Below are positions 13,348 through 23,614 of a DNA stretch of 64,000 bases, one piece after another. The translations under genes and the position numbers were made by a program. How positions within the stretch are numbered: the stretch's first letter is position 1; each line of letters begins with the position of its first letter. The notes beneath the pieces were generated by a model. That model had not been told where the DNA came from and searched no databases. It worked only from the letters and a program-made list of their open reading frames with translations. The DNA comes from Plantago ovata (taxonomy: Eukaryota; Streptophyta; Magnoliopsida; Lamiales; Plantaginaceae), in assembly GCA_028274465.1 (NCBI GenBank), contig CM051458.1, positions 52,937,253 to 53,001,252 on the forward strand, in the 5' to 3' direction.

Positions 13348-13490
13348 GGGGGAAGGTTTGTAGGCTCCTCCAAGCAGTCACCAACTTGAAGAGCCTCAAA
13401 TCCATTCACAGTACCAAAATGTATTTCTTCAACTTCTACTTTTCCTCCCTGTCCCACCTTATCCTTTCCTTTTTTCCTCTTTACCTCAGT

Positions 13491-14828
13491 CTAATCTTGA
13501 TTCACAGGTCCTACAACAGGCACCATTTGTTGTTTTGCACCTTTATCTCTATAGTCTCCATGTGATGCCACATTGTCAGACCGCTTCTGTAAATCATGTT
13601 GATTTTCCTTAATAGCTTCTTGTTTACTTGTATTCTTTCCTGCAATTTTGGACTTTATCACAGGTTTCACTATATCTACATCAATTACCTGAGAATTCTT
13701 CACAGGTTCCTCTTTACTGACATCCTCCCTCAGAGATGGTCCAGCTGCATTTACCAGATTTGTTGCTATCTCTTTTGGTTTCCATGTAGTACTCTTCTTT
13801 CCAGCAACAACATAAGGCTTTCTGTTTCCCCCTTGTTGTGCTTTGGCAGCTGCCTCCACCTTATTTTTCTTTGCTGGCTCCCATTCATAAAAAATCGGTT
13901 GCTTATACACTTGTTGCATCCGATTTCTTATTTTCACATACTCAGGGAAAGGTTTTGTCACATCCATCTCAACCATAACTCTGGGATATGAAGTCCTGAA
14001 CTTATTTGAAGTGTATTCATCCATCTGCAAAGGTTTTCCAATGGCACTCGCAATTTTTCTCAAGCTAGATTCACTCCATAAACCCAGAGGCATCTTCACA
14101 AACTGAATCCAAATTGGCACAAGTCTCATATCTTCTTTGCTCAAATCAAAATCAATGGTCCATTTCTTCAGTATAATAGGAGCATTATAAATCGTATACG
14201 GTCCATTAGACAACACAGAGTTTCTATCTTCTGCACTTTTAAATCGCAGTAAGAAGTAACCATCATCATTATAGTAGATATACGGCATCTGAACTTGAGG
14301 CCACACTTTGACAATAAATTGCTTAACAGAATTCATAGATAAATCCAAGCCCAAGCAATACATAGCTAGTGTATTTTCCCAGAATTTAATTTCAGGTAAA
14401 ACATCCTCTTCTTCAATACATACCTCAGCTTCACCGTCAACTATGGTGGGAGCGATATACCTCAGCTCTAGATTTTTAGCAGGAGCTCGATTACCTTTGA
14501 TAACATCAACCCATGGCAGTTCCATTACTGGAGCTTGCTCTATCGGAGCTTCCGTCTTTTTCGGCGTCTCCTTCTCAGGTATATGTTGAACAGTTTCCGG
14601 CGTCTTCAAAACAGGTTGCTCGATTACCTGATTATTCTTCAAACCAGCACCACATGTGTTTTTCCTTTTGAAATCAATCCATTTCTCCTTTTCCGTCTGC
14701 CCAATTCGATCCTCCGAATTGTTGTTTTGATGTGTGAGAATTGCCCGAACTACCGTCTTAGGAGTCTCGGCAACCTGTTTCTTCGGCCTGCCTCGAGCAC
14801 GCGCCGGCGGTGGTTGATTTTCCATCAT
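13491..14828 (-). CDS. LINE ORF1 protein with DUF4283-type domain
   Basis: An uninterrupted 445-residue frame upstream of ORF2. It starts with a basic, Pro-rich tail (ARARGRPKKQV). Residues of roughly 150-290 match the DUF4283 domain of plant LINE ORF1 proteins in pattern (FWENTLAMYCLGL, GYFLLRF, ILKKWTIDFDL, VPIWIQFVKMPLGLW, YPRVMVEMDV). The tail is Lys-rich and no CCHC knuckle was seen. Such proteins bind the element RNA. ORF1 is open while ORF2 is broken, so decay is recent or uneven. Two ATGs in tandem (14826-14828 and 14823-14825) could both start it. Confidence 0.8.
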   Translation of the reverse strand: MMENQPPPARARGRPKKQVAETPKTVVRAILTHQNNNSEDRIGQTEKEKWIDFKRKNTCGAGLKNNQVIEQPVLKTPETVQHIPEKETPKKTEAPIEQAPVMELPWVDVIKGNRAPAKNLELRYIAPTIVDGEAEVCIEEEDVLPEIKFWENTLAMYCLGLDLSMNSVKQFIVKVWPQVQMPYIYYNDDGYFLLRFKSAEDRNSVLSNGPYTIYNAPIILKKWTIDFDLSKEDMRLVPIWIQFVKMPLGLWSESSLRKIASAIGKPLQMDEYTSNKFRTSYPRVMVEMDVTKPFPEYVKIRNRMQQVYKQPIFYEWEPAKKNKVEAAAKAQQGGNRKPYVVAGKKSTTWKPKEIATNLVNAAGPSLREDVSKEEPVKNSQVIDVDIVKPVIKSKIAGKNTSKQEAIKENQHDLQKRSDNVASHGDYRDKGAKQQMVPVVGPVNQD

Positions 14829-14868
14829 GACGGCGACCTACCCTCGTGATGGAAAATTAGGGCTTCAT

Positions 14869-15290
14869 TGAGTAATTAAACTTAATATAAATGGCTTCTT
14901 ATTGCCCGTCATGTGCTTTCCACAACCACTGTCAAAGTGCCAAATTGCATTGTTTGTCTCTGTGGCTGAAGTATGCACAATCAAGAGCAAACAAGTTAAT
15001 TATCTAATATTGGATGTCCATTAACATGTTCAAGAAAACGTCCAGTGGAAAGCCAAGTCTTGAGTTTTTCAATCTTGACTTGTTTTCTACTTGATGAGAA
15101 ACTAGAGGGTTTAGAACCGAAAGACTTTTCATCATTGCTAATCAAGTCCACTTTCTGATGTGGTGTCTTGCTTGGTTGACCCTTTTGCTGAACATACTTT
15201 TCAGTAAGTTCTTTTCTAGCAAGGTTCCTTCTAGTCCTAGCATTTTGAGTATTGTCAGTACTCTTAGGCTTGGTTTTGTTCAACTCTTTG
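14869..15290 (-). pseudogene. Sirevirus pol start: linker and protease active site
   Basis: The frame 15283-14996 (95 residues, Lys-rich) joins gag to the protease. Beyond its stop another frame reads WHFDSGCGKHMTGNKKPF at about 14955-14900; DSG is the copia aspartic protease active site. The LINE begins directly after this block. The frame differs from that of gag, so a frameshift lies between 15500 and 15290. Confidence 0.75.
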
Positions 15291-15498
15291 AAGTATCTTT
15301 ACTGACTCTGCTTATACTCATGAAAAAGTTGATTTTGCTTGGTTTTGAATCCAAGTCCACTTTTCAGAGTATGCTGAGCTTTTGTCTCAGCAACCTTACT
15401 TGATTCAGGTTTGTCAGCAAAGGTCTTCTCATTACTTTTAGTAATCTTGCCTTTAGTCTTAACAAATTGCTTTTCAGCAACTTGTTTGGCGGAATGCT

Positions 15499-17325
15499 TT
15501 ACAACATCCTTTTTCTGAACAGTTTGCTTTTCAGCAACCTGTTTCCTTTTTTTAAAATCTTGTTACTTTGAGTAGCAACAACGGGCTTTTCGATCGTAGG
15601 TACTTGATTTCTTATTTCAGCAACCTTAGATTGACCAAATTGATAGAGTTCTGGTTGACCACTATCAGTTGCACGAACAAAGGTGATTGGTGATTTGTCT
15701 TTACATAAAAGTATTACATCATCACCTTCATACGTGGCACCCAAACCTTCTTTCTGAGATGGATCTCTCAGATAAGATTTTAGTTCAGTCAGCGTGTTAC
15801 TAGCATCCGCATAAGATTTGAAATTGACTTTCATCTTTTTTATTTCTTGTATTTTAGCAAGTAACTTTAGAATTGAGGACTGATACTCTTCCAATTCTAT
15901 TGCCATTTGAGCATTTTTCTCTGTAGCTTCAGCAATTAACTTCTTGAGATGCAATATTTCAGCATCCTTCTTTTCTAACTCAACGCTCAGCAAGACGTAC
16001 TTTTCAGTAGTTTGCTTAGTCAGAAGTTCAGCATTTTGTAGTTTCTCTTGCTGTTTGCTTAGAGTTTTCTCAAATCTTTCAATTTCTCCTTGAATTCTAT
16101 CAAGGTCAATGTCATCTTCACTTTCTGAATCAGAGTCAGATGTAGGACAATTTACCTGACCGGCCATGAGGCAAAACTCGTAGTTTGACACATCTGAATA
16201 AGCTTCCATGACTATCCCACATACTTCCTTGCCAATCTCTACGTCAAGAGTGGCTTCTTCTTCTTCAGTGTCTGAACTTTCTACCTCACTGTCTTTAGAG
16301 CTTGTTTCAATGCAAAGAGCATCGATTTTTGCTTGAAGCTTTTTCTTTTCTTCAGCAATCAAAGCGTTCTTGAACTTCTTCTTCTTTTCAGCAGATTTCC
16401 CTTTCAGTAAGGTGAAATTTGCTTTGAAGTGTCCAGGCTTTTTGCAATAAAAGCAAAGATCATTGCCAACTGCTGCTTCTTCGGAGGAGTTTGCTTGTTG
16501 AGCTTGCTTGTTCAGTGAGCTAGTTTCATTCTTGTATTTATGGTAGCTGTTACCAAGATGCTTTTTTAGCTTCTCTTTTGCTTTTCGCCTTTCAAGTTTC
16601 TTACTGATGAATTTCTTCATGTTTCTAACTGCAAGAGCATTTTCATCAATAGGCTCTTTATCATTCTTCTTTTCAGAAGATGACGGCTTGGCAGGAAGAG
16701 CAATGTTTTGCGATTTTTCAGCAAATACACTTTCTCTTTGCTTTGTCTCATAGTTGACAGCAGCAAGATGAGAGAACAACTCGGTTGGAGTGATATTTGG
16801 CATTCCATGATTATAGTAGAAATTCTGAGTGTGGATCCATTCTTGATTCAGACTTCAAATAATGGTTTTCACCTTTTCAGAATCTGAATAGAAGTTTCCA
16901 ACTCCTAAGGCAGCCATCTCACTCACTAGAGTTGTGAATCTGAAATCCAAGTCTTCCAGTGACTCATTTGTACCTTGTTTGAAGTTTTGAAGCTTCAACT
17001 TTAGCACTTCGAGTTTGTTTTCCTTGGTTTTGTCAGATCCAGCACAAAGATCTTGAACCATTTTCCAAGCTTCCTTAGCAGTTTTGGCACCCCACAGTTT
17101 GCACTGTATAGTATCTGGAGTAGATCGAATAATGATGTTTCTTGCTTGGCCATCAAGACGGAATATTTTGGCTTCGTCTGAAGTCCATTCCTCTCTTGGT
17201 TTTGGAACGACTGTATCGACTGGTTCACCTAAGATAGTTTCCTTTCCAGCCTCTGTGGTTTTGTGAGGAAAACTTCTCTCAAGTTTAGTGATCTTGATTG
17301 GTCCATCATTTATGACAGTAACCAT
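15499..17325 (-). pseudogene. Sirevirus gag (UBN2-type), broken
   Basis: The first part (17325-16855) carries the copia gag core of the UBN2 type (IQCKLWGAKTAKEAWKMVQDL). An in-frame stop at 16855 splits it from the second part (16803-15499), which is in the same frame. The second part has a zinc knuckle near 16430-16470 that reads CFYCKKPGHFKANF; the last Cys of the CX2CX4HX4C pattern is Phe here. An acidic stretch and a coiled coil of about 100 residues follow (about 16100-15830). Gag would package the element RNA. The start at 17325 is the first ATG downstream of the primer site. Confidence 0.83.
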
Positions 17326-17473
17326 CTCATCACTAATGGTCCATCATGTTGTTTCTCCATTTCTCCTAGCGACATCCTATCAGCAAAGGACTACCAGACT
17401 GATCAAGTGAAAGTGATTTAGGGAAAGCACCTAAGGGGATCTAGGTTCAGTGCTGAAGGTTAAAGAACCTCCA

Positions 17474-17485
17474 GCTCTAATACCA
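17474..17485 (-). other. primer binding site of the Sirevirus (initiator Met tRNA)
   Basis: On the minus strand this reads TGGTATTAGAGC. It is one base away from TGGTATCAGAGC, the usual site complementary to plant initiator methionine tRNA in Ty1/copia elements. It lies two bases after the LTR end. Confidence 0.85.
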
Positions 17486-17487
17486 CT

Positions 17488-19002
17488 TGTTGGTCCTTTT
17501 AAACAACAAGAAAAGACTAGAGGGGGGGGGGGGTGAATAGTCTTTTCAAACTTTTCGTCGTTTAAAACTTTCTCAGCAAGTGCTTATTACTTTTCAGTAA
17601 TGAGTTTGCTAGTACTTAACTTTCTCAGCAAGTACTTATTACTTTTCAGTAATGAGTTTGTTGGTACTTATAAACAGAGTGCGAAAGTCTTTTACAATAA
17701 GTGCTTTTCTCAGAGAGCTAGTTTCAGCAAGTGAGCAGAGTGACAGTGTACGAGAAATGTAACTTGCTGAAAACTAAGTGCAGTAAAGTAAATCACACAA
17801 ACACTTTTATAGTGGTATCTGAGAGTGGCGTAATCTCTCAACTAATCCAAGTTGTCCTTTCTAGGACTGAATCCACTATGATAAGATATGAGGTTCCTTA
17901 CAAATTCAATCACTAATGATTCTCGGAAACCAAAGCATACTTACTTCGTTTCCAACCTAACTAGAGAACTGTAACCTTGTTCTCCACCAAACTTGGGACT
18001 TGTAATCAGCAACACTATGCTTGATTAATTCCCCCTGAATTTCACGCCTGAAAAGGGTGTTTATCAGTTAGAGAGGTTTGTGATGAGATGACTTGAGTAT
18101 AACTTTTCAGCTATAACAAGTTATCTAAAGAAACACAACTTGTAATACTTTATAGTAAGCAAGTTTGATTGTTTCTGTTGTCAAGACTTGTTCTTGTTCC
18201 AAAGAAAGAGCACTAAACTAATTTCTTAGCCGTGAATGTTCTACTTCTTCAAAAGTAGCTTTTGTTTCAAGTTTAAGTCTTGGAACGGATCAATAGGCAG
18301 TAAAGAGTAGGGAAGGATTTGAGTGTTTAAAGCACAAGTGAGAGTTTGATCACGTTGTTGACACGCCTTCTACTCTTGCCTGATGACCTATATTTATAGT
18401 GTCTCAAGGGAGTCGTTTGAATTTCAAATTCTAAGGCTTTGTACTTTAAGATGTCACTATCTTACTTTTGTACTTTCAATAGCGTCCTTCATTTGTCTTC
18501 TTGTCTTCATGTTCTTCGCGTGCTTACTTTGCAATTAATGTTCTTTTGAATCAAATTCAAATATGAACGTTGGAGCCAAAATGCAAGTACTCTTCAGCAA
18601 GGAGGTCACATATGTTGTCAGCAAGTGGTCGGTCTCAGTTTCAGCAAGCACAACCTACTCTGTCATATAGATTTTCACTTATGCAAGCTGTTGCTGAAAA
18701 TCTCACTTTCTGAAGCAACATGTGCCTTTGTAGATACCTTTCTCAGAATTATTCTAAGTCTTCGGTCTTCGAATCTTCAATGTTCTGAGCGGTTCTAGAT
18801 CTTCAATAGTTCGTTTGTAAAAACAAAGTACATCATCAACAAGCTTAAGAACCTAACTAGTACCTACACTAAGTCTTTCAGCAAACGTTCCTCTTTTACA
18901 ATGTCCTTTTCTAAATTCCTATGGACCTTAAGAGTACTAGTTACTGGACTTTCCTTAATTTAGCATGGTTAATTGCTCATCAAAATTACAAATTTCCTAA
19001 CA
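17488..19002 (-). repeat. Sirevirus 5' LTR
   Basis: A 1515-bp LTR that begins TGTTAGG on the minus strand and ends CCAACA next to the primer site. A run of 13 G (17521-17533) lies near its 3' end, followed by GTGAATAG, a feature familiar from Sirevirus LTRs. Inside, a block of about 53 bp containing CAGCAAGT and CTTATTACTTTTCAGTAATG is duplicated in tandem at 17569-17670. A TATA-like ACACTATAAATATAGG lies on the minus strand near 18395-18410. Confidence 0.85.
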
Positions 19003-19427
19003 GATTCCGACGACGACGTGGATTTAGGGAGCAAGCAACGTATCAGGCGTGGATCTGGTGTTAAGGATTCTCCTCCGGCAAAAGGATACTCCACCGGCTA
19101 ACAACAAAGGTTAATACTGTTGGATTCCATTGTTGAAATGAATTTCTTTCGTTTCTCATTCAAGGAGTGTAATTAATATGAGATAAAAATGTTTTATTTT
19201 TCAGGTACTAGTGGCGATGAAGAGATAATACCGATGGTCGAGTACATTTCGGACACTGAGGAAGAATTTGAAGACACATACGGTGAATTTTGTACTACAA
19301 CAGGGACGTGCACTTCTAGATCTCATTTTTCCAGTATCAAACTGACTTCCCTGTTACTATAGATGCCTCATTTGAGTTGCCGGAGAATGAAGAATCAACG
19401 GAAGTAGTCAGCAGCCCTGAAGCTTAG
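19003..19427 (+). pseudogene. decayed fragment of a host gene (unrecognised), cut by the Sirevirus
   Basis: An open frame rich in Asp and Gly starts right at the LTR edge (DSDDDVDLGSKQRIRRGSG). It is followed by a plausible intron (GTTAATACT at about 19109 to TTTTTCAG at about 19204) and by an acidic exon (SGDEEIIPMVEYISDTEEE). The reading frame shifts at least twice; the last frame ends in SPEA and a TAG at 19425. The layout suggests the 3' end of an intron-containing gene with an acidic tail. I cannot name the family. Confidence 0.4.
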
Positions 19428-20803
19428 TGTGTTGTCCACCATAGTTTGTATTAAATTTATTAGTGTGAATAGGTTTGAGAAATTCATGTAGTATGTGGTA
19501 AATGGTAATTATGTATTCCATTCGTAATGTGCAGACCGTATATAGTCCAGAAGATATGAAATACTTGTGCACATAAATTCTACTCCAGGAATAATTCAAT
19601 GAATATATTATATAAAGTAGATATGCCCAGCACCAAGGCCAATCAGCAAAAAAATGGAAACATTTGAGTGAGAAGGCTCAATGAGGAAGAAGGTTACTGT
19701 TGTTGCTGGTCAAAGCCCGGTGGGCATAGGTATTGTGAAAACCAACTATGATGCCCAGTGATTTTGTAGAATAGTATTAGAAATTGGATGAATTTTAAAT
19801 TTAAGATTCCTAGGAAATGCAGTATTAAAGTTAGGATTATTAATCCCCAGTTGAAAGTTATTAACAAATGGATTGTGAATTTGTTTGTAAAATTGCTCTA
19901 AAAATTAACTTCAATTTGATTTGATTTGTTTAATGGGATTTTTGGAGTCATAAATCAATGACTTTAATTTGATTTGGTTTTGTTTTTTTATTTGACAGGT
20001 TTGAAGTGTGATACTTGTTCAAATAATTTAATTCAATGAACAAAACATATAGTCCACATTTTATGAACACAAAGAAGCCATGCCCAGCAACAAGGCCATA
20101 AGAAAAAGAAAATGGAACCATGATTTTGAAATTCAAATTCATCGATGTTGTCAGCCGAAAACCACCCTCAAGATGCCAGTTATGCCAAAACCATCCGAAA
20201 ACCACCTTCAAAACGGGTCCATCTCTGAAAAGTTTTGTCACATTCTGATCATCGTCAGTCTAAGGTTCACACCTCTTAGCATATGAATAACCTATAAACA
20301 ACCCTATTTCAGCCTAAAACTGGACTGTTTAGAGTGTGTGAACAAACATGGACTCCTAATTTTAAAACATGGGCCTAAACTGGACTGGCGAGTAAATAAA
20401 CTCATTTAAAAACATGGGACTAAACAGGACTGGCCAGTAAATAAACTCATTGTGCAGTATCTAGGTTTGACTAGAAAATATTATAATTTTATTCGATTTA
20501 TGGTCCTTCCTAAGTATGCAAATAAAGCTTGTATTAATTAACTTCAGTTCATGATCTCTTTAATTATGACACTTCTTGCATGTCCATGTTCTACTATCAT
20601 ATACATCCATCGGTGTTTAAACAAACATAATCAAGTGGTGGTTTTTCCCATTTACATGGAACTTGGATTTTTGGTTGTATAGCAATGGTATTGCCAGCCT
20701 GACTGAGTAGTGAACGGTAAAAGTTTCTTTTCACAATCTATTTGTATAATTTTATTCTTAATTGAAAAAGTAAATTTCTTGTTTGTAAAAATATTGGCAT
20801 TCC
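19428..20803. other. intergenic AT-rich DNA
   Basis: No gene is seen. Two related stretches containing ATGCCCAGCAMCAAGGCC occur at about 19624 and 20078, so part of this interval is an old duplication. At 20366-20457 a block of about 45 bp (ACATGGG...TAAATAAACTCATT) is repeated twice in tandem. The remainder is AT-rich and featureless. Confidence 0.5.
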
Positions 20804-20996
20804 TAGGCTCTGTTTAGCGTAAGCGTTCACATAACAACAGACTTATTGTCACAAAAAATAAGTTTGTTACATGAACGCATGAACGCAAGCTTATAACCTC
20901 CTGGAGCTTATCAGCTAGCTTATTTTTTAAGTTTATAAAGTTAGTTTAAATTTTTAATAAGCTAGCTTATCATATTTTATATTTCAATTAAACCCC

Positions 20997-21074
<78 letters not shown>

Positions 21075-21541
21075 TAACAATAATAATAATAATAATAATA
21101 ATAATGAAAAAATAAATAATAATAATAATAACAACGGATTATTTAATTATAGCAGTTTAGACATAAATATATTAATATTTTTATGTTATAATAATATTAT
21201 TATTATTATTAATTTTTTTATTATAAATAAAACTAATAACACTAATAATAATGAATAACACAATATTTGTTGTCATATACATACATGTTCATAACTTGAA
21301 AATGATTATTTAATTAATAGTTTAGACATAAATATATTACTATTTTTATGTTAAAATAATAATAATAATTATTATTATTATATTTATTTTTATTATTAAT
21401 ATTATTATTAAATATGAAAAATGAATGAAGAATATAACAATTATAATATGAATGCCCTTTTATATTATTTTATCAATTAGCTTATAAGCTCATTCGCTAA
21501 ACACGTAAACCAAAATCAGCTAGCTTATCAACTCATTCACT
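20804..21541. mobile_element. hAT-like MITE, left part (right part at 37411-37486)
   Basis: The left end reads TAGGCTCTGTTTAGC at 20804; the right end at 37471-37486, reversed, reads TAGGTCTTTGTTTAGC. The two halves become one unit of about 0.8 kb if the Tat element with its AAACA target duplication is taken out. Both halves repeat AGCTTATCAGCTAG-like words. The flanks GCATTCC and GTATTCC are an imperfect 7-bp duplication. The centre is AT-rich and holds a microsatellite. Confidence 0.7.
20996..21116. repeat. (AAT)n microsatellite
   Basis: About 40 units of AAT with a few AAC interruptions, inside the hAT-like MITE. Related short AAT/ATT runs continue to about 21420. Confidence 0.95.
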
Positions 21542-21546
21542 AAACA

Positions 21547-22298
21547 TGTTGAAGGGTAATTCGTGCTTCTTTCTAAGTTCGCAGTAAATCACTAATCTAG
21601 GTCATTCTAGTTCCTCTTCTTGTAGTATTCCTCTGAGATAGGAAATGAGCCTTCTTGTAGCTTCCTCGTACCTGAAATAGACTAGAGGGGGGGGTTAGTG
21701 TCTCTTTCCCGGTCTGTAAGGTATCAGACCGGAGAGGTGACTTTACGAGTAGGGAGTTGTGAGGCTTCCCTAGTACGAGTAGTAAATGTGATGGTTGGGA
21801 GGTGATATTAATGCTTACTGTTGAGGAGTAAATGAGGCCTTTATATACTTGTGGCCTTTCAACTTCCGGTAGCGTAGGATCGCGACACGTGTACGGGTAG
21901 GATTGAGGCCTTCCTCGGCCCAGGCCCATTAAGGAGGTCTGTGGGCCTTGGCCCAACGGAGCAACCGTGGCTGGTCGCTCCAGGTCCTCGAGCCCTCCTT
22001 GTACGTGAAAGGTGTGAGTAGTGTCCTGCTCAGTTTCTGTCAAGGAGCGTTACCTTAACGTAAGGTCTCCTCGAGCCTGAGAGATGCTCCTCGAGCTCAC
22101 TGGCAGCTTTGTCCTTGTGAGGAGCTTATTTTGAGGGTTGTCCTCCCAGTGATGGTCGGACCCTATGTTGGTCGGTCCACACCTTAGTGACATACTTGGG
22201 TGTGGTCGTGCCCCTTGAGGGACGGCCTATGATGCTTTGTCGTGCTCTTAGACCGTTCCAGTTCGTACATGCGGACTGGACATATTTCAACACTAACA
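21547..22298 (-). repeat. Tat element 3' LTR
   Basis: 752 bp, nearly identical to 36655-37405 and similar to 62251-63006. It is the downstream LTR because the polypurine tract lies beside it. Confidence 0.92.
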
Positions 22299-22315
22299 TA
22301 TGTCCCCCTAGTTTC
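22299..22315 (-). other. polypurine tract of the Tat element
   Basis: On the minus strand GGAAACTAGGGGGACATA directly precedes the 3' LTR. The same tract follows the LTR of the second copy at 63007-63023. Confidence 0.75.
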
Positions 22316-22546
22316 CAAGTATCTTTGTAGAAGATAGTTGAGGAACTATGTTGAAGTAGAGGTCGAGCAGAGCCTCGACTAGTAGTGGGCGAAAAAAGAT
22401 TTCCGTATTCGCACCTTGGTATCTTTCCCTCCTCCTATCTCTCCCTCCCCCCCCTTTTTATAGGGTGCGAGCAGACGTTGCTCGGACCGTATGAAAAGAG
22501 GTATGTTTGCTGGACAGAGATCGGATCCGGGTAAGTATTCTTTGGT

Positions 22547-23073
22547 GGAATGGAATGACTTCCTGCCGCTTTTTCTTTGCAAAATATCTCGAGGAGAGAT
22601 ATCTGTGAGAAAGGAATGGAATGACTTCCTGCCGCTTTCTCTTTGCCAAATATCTCGAGGAGAGATATCTATGAGAGTGGAATGGAATGACTTCCTACCG
22701 CTTTTTCTTTGCAAAATATCTCGAGGAGAGATATTTGTGAGAATGGAATGGAATGACTTCCTGCTGCTTTTTCTTTGCAAAATATCTCGAGGAGAGATAT
22801 TTGTGAGAGTGGAATGGAATGACTTCCTGCCGCTTTTTCTTTGCAAAGTATCTCGAGGAGAGATATTTGTGAGAAAGGAATGTAATGACTTCCTCCGCTT
22901 TTTCTTTGCAAAGTATCTCGAGGAGAGATATTTGTGAGAAAGGAATGGAATGACTTCCTGCCGCTTTTTCTTTGCAAAATATCTCGAGTAGAGATACTTC
23001 TATGAGTGGAATGGAATGACTTCTGGCCGCTTTTTCTTTGCAAAATATCTCGAGTAGAGATACTTCTAAGAGT
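22547..23073. repeat. array of eight tandem 66-bp repeats with internal hairpins
   Basis: The unit begins GGAATGGAATGACTTCCTGC and contains TATCTC-N5-GAGATA, an inverted repeat with a five-base loop. Eight units run head to tail with a few substitutions; the last two units have GAGTA in place of GAGGA in the loop. Because 66 is a multiple of three, several frames stay open on both strands, so these ORFs are by-products. The array lies between the 3' LTR and the promoter of the antisense gene. Confidence 0.92.
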
Positions 23074-23390
23074 GGCTCCTCGAACCATTGCCACGTGTCC
23101 GTCGATTTTTTGTCTTGCCATCCTTTTTCTCTGTGAGGTCTCGAGGAGGAAAGATTTTGGTCGTCGATCTATCTCTGATCCAAGTTGTGCGGTGCTCGCG
23201 CTACGAATTACCTACTGTGATTAGGTAATTCGCGCCGGCATTGGAAAGTGTGCCCGCGCCCGAGCGGGAGCGTGGAGGGAAAAATAGGTAATTCGCCAGG
23301 CGGCCGTAATCTGTGCCGTTGATCATGGCCACGTGGTCGATCCGGATGGAGCAAGGGCATGCGTCGTTTCGTATCCCCGAGATACCCTTC

Positions 23391-23398
23391 TATAAATA
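23391..23398 (+). promoter_or_regulatory. TATA box of the antisense gene in the Tat element
   Basis: TATAAATA lies in a stretch (about 23325-23460) that is conserved in the second copy at about 63805-63940, where the same TATAAATA sits at 63875-63882. The conserved stretch continues through CATTCCACACTTTTCG and ATTCAGAGCAAA, which fits a core promoter and the start of a 5' untranslated region. It drives transcription against the direction of the retrotransposon. Confidence 0.65.
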
Positions 23399-23614
23399 GT
23401 TCGATACTCGATCATTCCACACTTTTCGCAATCCGAATATTCAGAGCAAAAAAGAGAGAGCGAGGAGCATAATCCAGTGATCGACGAGCAAGGTGATGAA
23501 GACAAGCAACGCGCGAGGAGAGTTTTCTGTGTCCAGAATCCGTTTTTTCAGGCGAAGATCTTCTTTTTTTGGCTTCCTTTCCGGTTTCTAGTCTCTACCG
23601 ACTTATAAAACAAG

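Larger units (their letters stand above)
9861..14868 (-). mobile_element. LINE (L1-type) retrotransposon nested in the Sirevirus protease
   Basis: The element has two ORFs on the minus strand and a pure A tail, seen on the plus strand as 23 T at 9861-9883. The Sirevirus protease reads DSGCGKHMTG just to the right (about 14925) and resumes as YKRWSKGPTIRF at about 9850 on the left. The 5' end is placed near 14868 because the copia reading frame fails there; the flanking duplication is not clear. Length of about 5 kb and a near-complete domain set suggest a nearly full-length copy. Confidence 0.88.
1..19002 (-). mobile_element. Sirevirus-type Ty1/copia retrotransposon, 3' LTR outside the window
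   Basis: Reading right to left, the order is LTR, Met-tRNA primer site, gag, protease, integrase, reverse transcriptase (YVDD), RNase H and then a very long extra ORF. An envelope-like ORF after a copia pol is the mark of the Sirevirus (SIRE/Maximus) lineage. The internal region is interrupted by a LINE (9861-14868) and an hAT element (7019-7758), so the uninterrupted element would be about 13 kb plus the missing 3' LTR. Stops and frameshifts in gag, pol and the extra ORF show it is dead. It has inserted into a decayed gene whose sequence begins at 19003; the matching TSD on the left cannot be seen. Confidence 0.9.

Noticed and set aside
9861..14868. Target duplication of the LINE
   Set aside because: The flanks are both AT-rich and loosely similar, but no clear direct repeat could be defined.
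22547..23073. Possible CRISPR array because of regular repeats
   Set aside because: The units are directly adjacent with no unique spacers, and the setting is a plant retrotransposon.
22379..23121. Overlapping ORFs of 148-155 residues on both strands made of 22-residue repeats
   Set aside because: They arise because the DNA repeat is 66 bp, a multiple of three, so several frames stay open. No start context or domain supports a protein.
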